The notes beneath the pieces are model-generated. The model was not told where the DNA came from. It ran no database searches and saw nothing but the letters and a program-made list of their open reading frames with translations. 64,000 nt of DNA from Bacteroidetes bacterium UBA1935 (lineage in GTDB: Bacteria > Bacteroidota > Bacteroidia > Chitinophagales > Chitinophagaceae). The position numbers and the translations under genes are program-made. The stretch is from positions 1 through 64,000 of the forward strand of contig DDFF01000008.1 of NCBI GenBank assembly GCA_002337045.1. The letters run 5' to 3'. Shown here piece by piece: positions 63,649 through 64,000 of this stretch; within the stretch, counting starts at the first letter, position 1; each line of letters opens with the position of its first letter.

Positions 63649-64000
63649 ATGCTGTATTCAATGACAGGTTTTGGCCGTGCAGAAGCTACAATAAATGGCA
63701 GGCAGGTAGTAGTAGAGATGAAATCACTCAATGGCAAACAGTTTGATATTGTTACCAAACTACCACCCATTCTCCGTTCTTATGAGCTTGATATCCGCAA
63801 TATGCTCAATGGTATATTGATGCGGGGTACGATAGACCTGACAATTGCTATTAAACAGGAAGGCGCGTCTAAGCCGATGGTTGTAAACACGGGCTTGGCA
63901 AAGTTCTACTACGAAAGCATGAAACAGATAGCCACAGACCTGAATATACCAGAAGATAATATACTGGCTACGCTGATGCGTATGCCTGAGGTTGTTGCCG
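63649..64000 (+). CDS. yicC: YicC/YloC-family endoribonuclease, 3'-partial
   Basis: ATG at 63649; 117 codons are visible before the window ends, with no stop. MLYSMTGFGRAEATINGRQVVVEMKSLNGKQFDIVTKLP and the DIRNMLNGILMRGTIDLTIAIKQ segment are the YicC N-terminal pattern. Members are hexameric Mn-dependent endoribonucleases. In related genomes the gene usually precedes gmk; nothing downstream can be seen here. The 153-nt gap with the divergent EnvC-like gene holds both promoters. Confidence 0.9.
   Translation, partial: MLYSMTGFGRAEATINGRQVVVEMKSLNGKQFDIVTKLPPILRSYELDIRNMLNGILMRGTIDLTIAIKQEGASKPMVVNTGLAKFYYESMKQIATDLNIPEDNILATLMRMPEVVA

Overview
The window comes from a member of the Bacteroidota, most likely Chitinophagaceae or a relative. 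Signs are the UpxY-type antiterminator, giant RHS/YD-type secreted proteins whose mature ends begin with Gln, A-rich translation starts with weak Shine-Dalgarno sequences, and several -7 elements of the TAnnTTTG type. No rRNA, tRNA, CRISPR array or transposase was seen.

Region 1 (1-19183, plus strand) is one tightly spaced RHS locus. It holds a secreted beta-rich protein (5'-truncated by the window), an OmpH/Skp-like chaperone, a lipoprotein, a 2106-residue protein that opens like SpvB/TcB proteins, a small secreted protein, and a 3167-residue RHS protein. The RHS protein ends in a variable AT-rich C-terminal domain and is followed by a small membrane protein that could be its immunity partner. 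The pair of giants resembles a TcB/TcC cocoon spread over two genes.

Region 2 (19184-23176) holds a gene-poor kilobase with a decayed secreted gene (signal peptide left at one end, a possible type IX sorting tail at the other). It ends in two perfect-palindrome terminators. A PLP decarboxylase on the minus strand, a CPBP membrane protease and a CpsB/YwqE-type PHP phosphatase follow.

Region 3 (23306-60012, plus strand) is a large surface-polysaccharide cluster. It starts with an SDR, a LegC-type aminotransferase and, after a strong terminator and a good candidate promoter, a LegX/PtmE-like CBS-nucleotidyltransferase. A structured leader then precedes a winged-helix regulator and UpxY, which begin the main run. 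The main run holds sugar-nucleotide enzymes, nine glycosyltransferases, the Wzx flippase, a Wzy-like polymerase, the Wzc tyrosine kinase and, last, the initiating sugar transferase. WbpA, WbpB, WbpE, WbpD and WbpI homologues plus WbpG and HisH are all present but scattered. This predicts UDP-ManNAc3NAcA and its amidino derivative ManNAc3NAmA as building blocks. No HisF and no Wza-type export protein is seen. Many genes overlap by 1-17 nt and seven probably start with GTG or TTG.

Region 4 (60016-64000) returns to cell-envelope and housekeeping genes: a WbpM/CapD-type membrane dehydratase and an EnvC-like protein with a degenerate LytM domain, both on the minus strand, and the start of yicC on the plus strand, cut by the window end.
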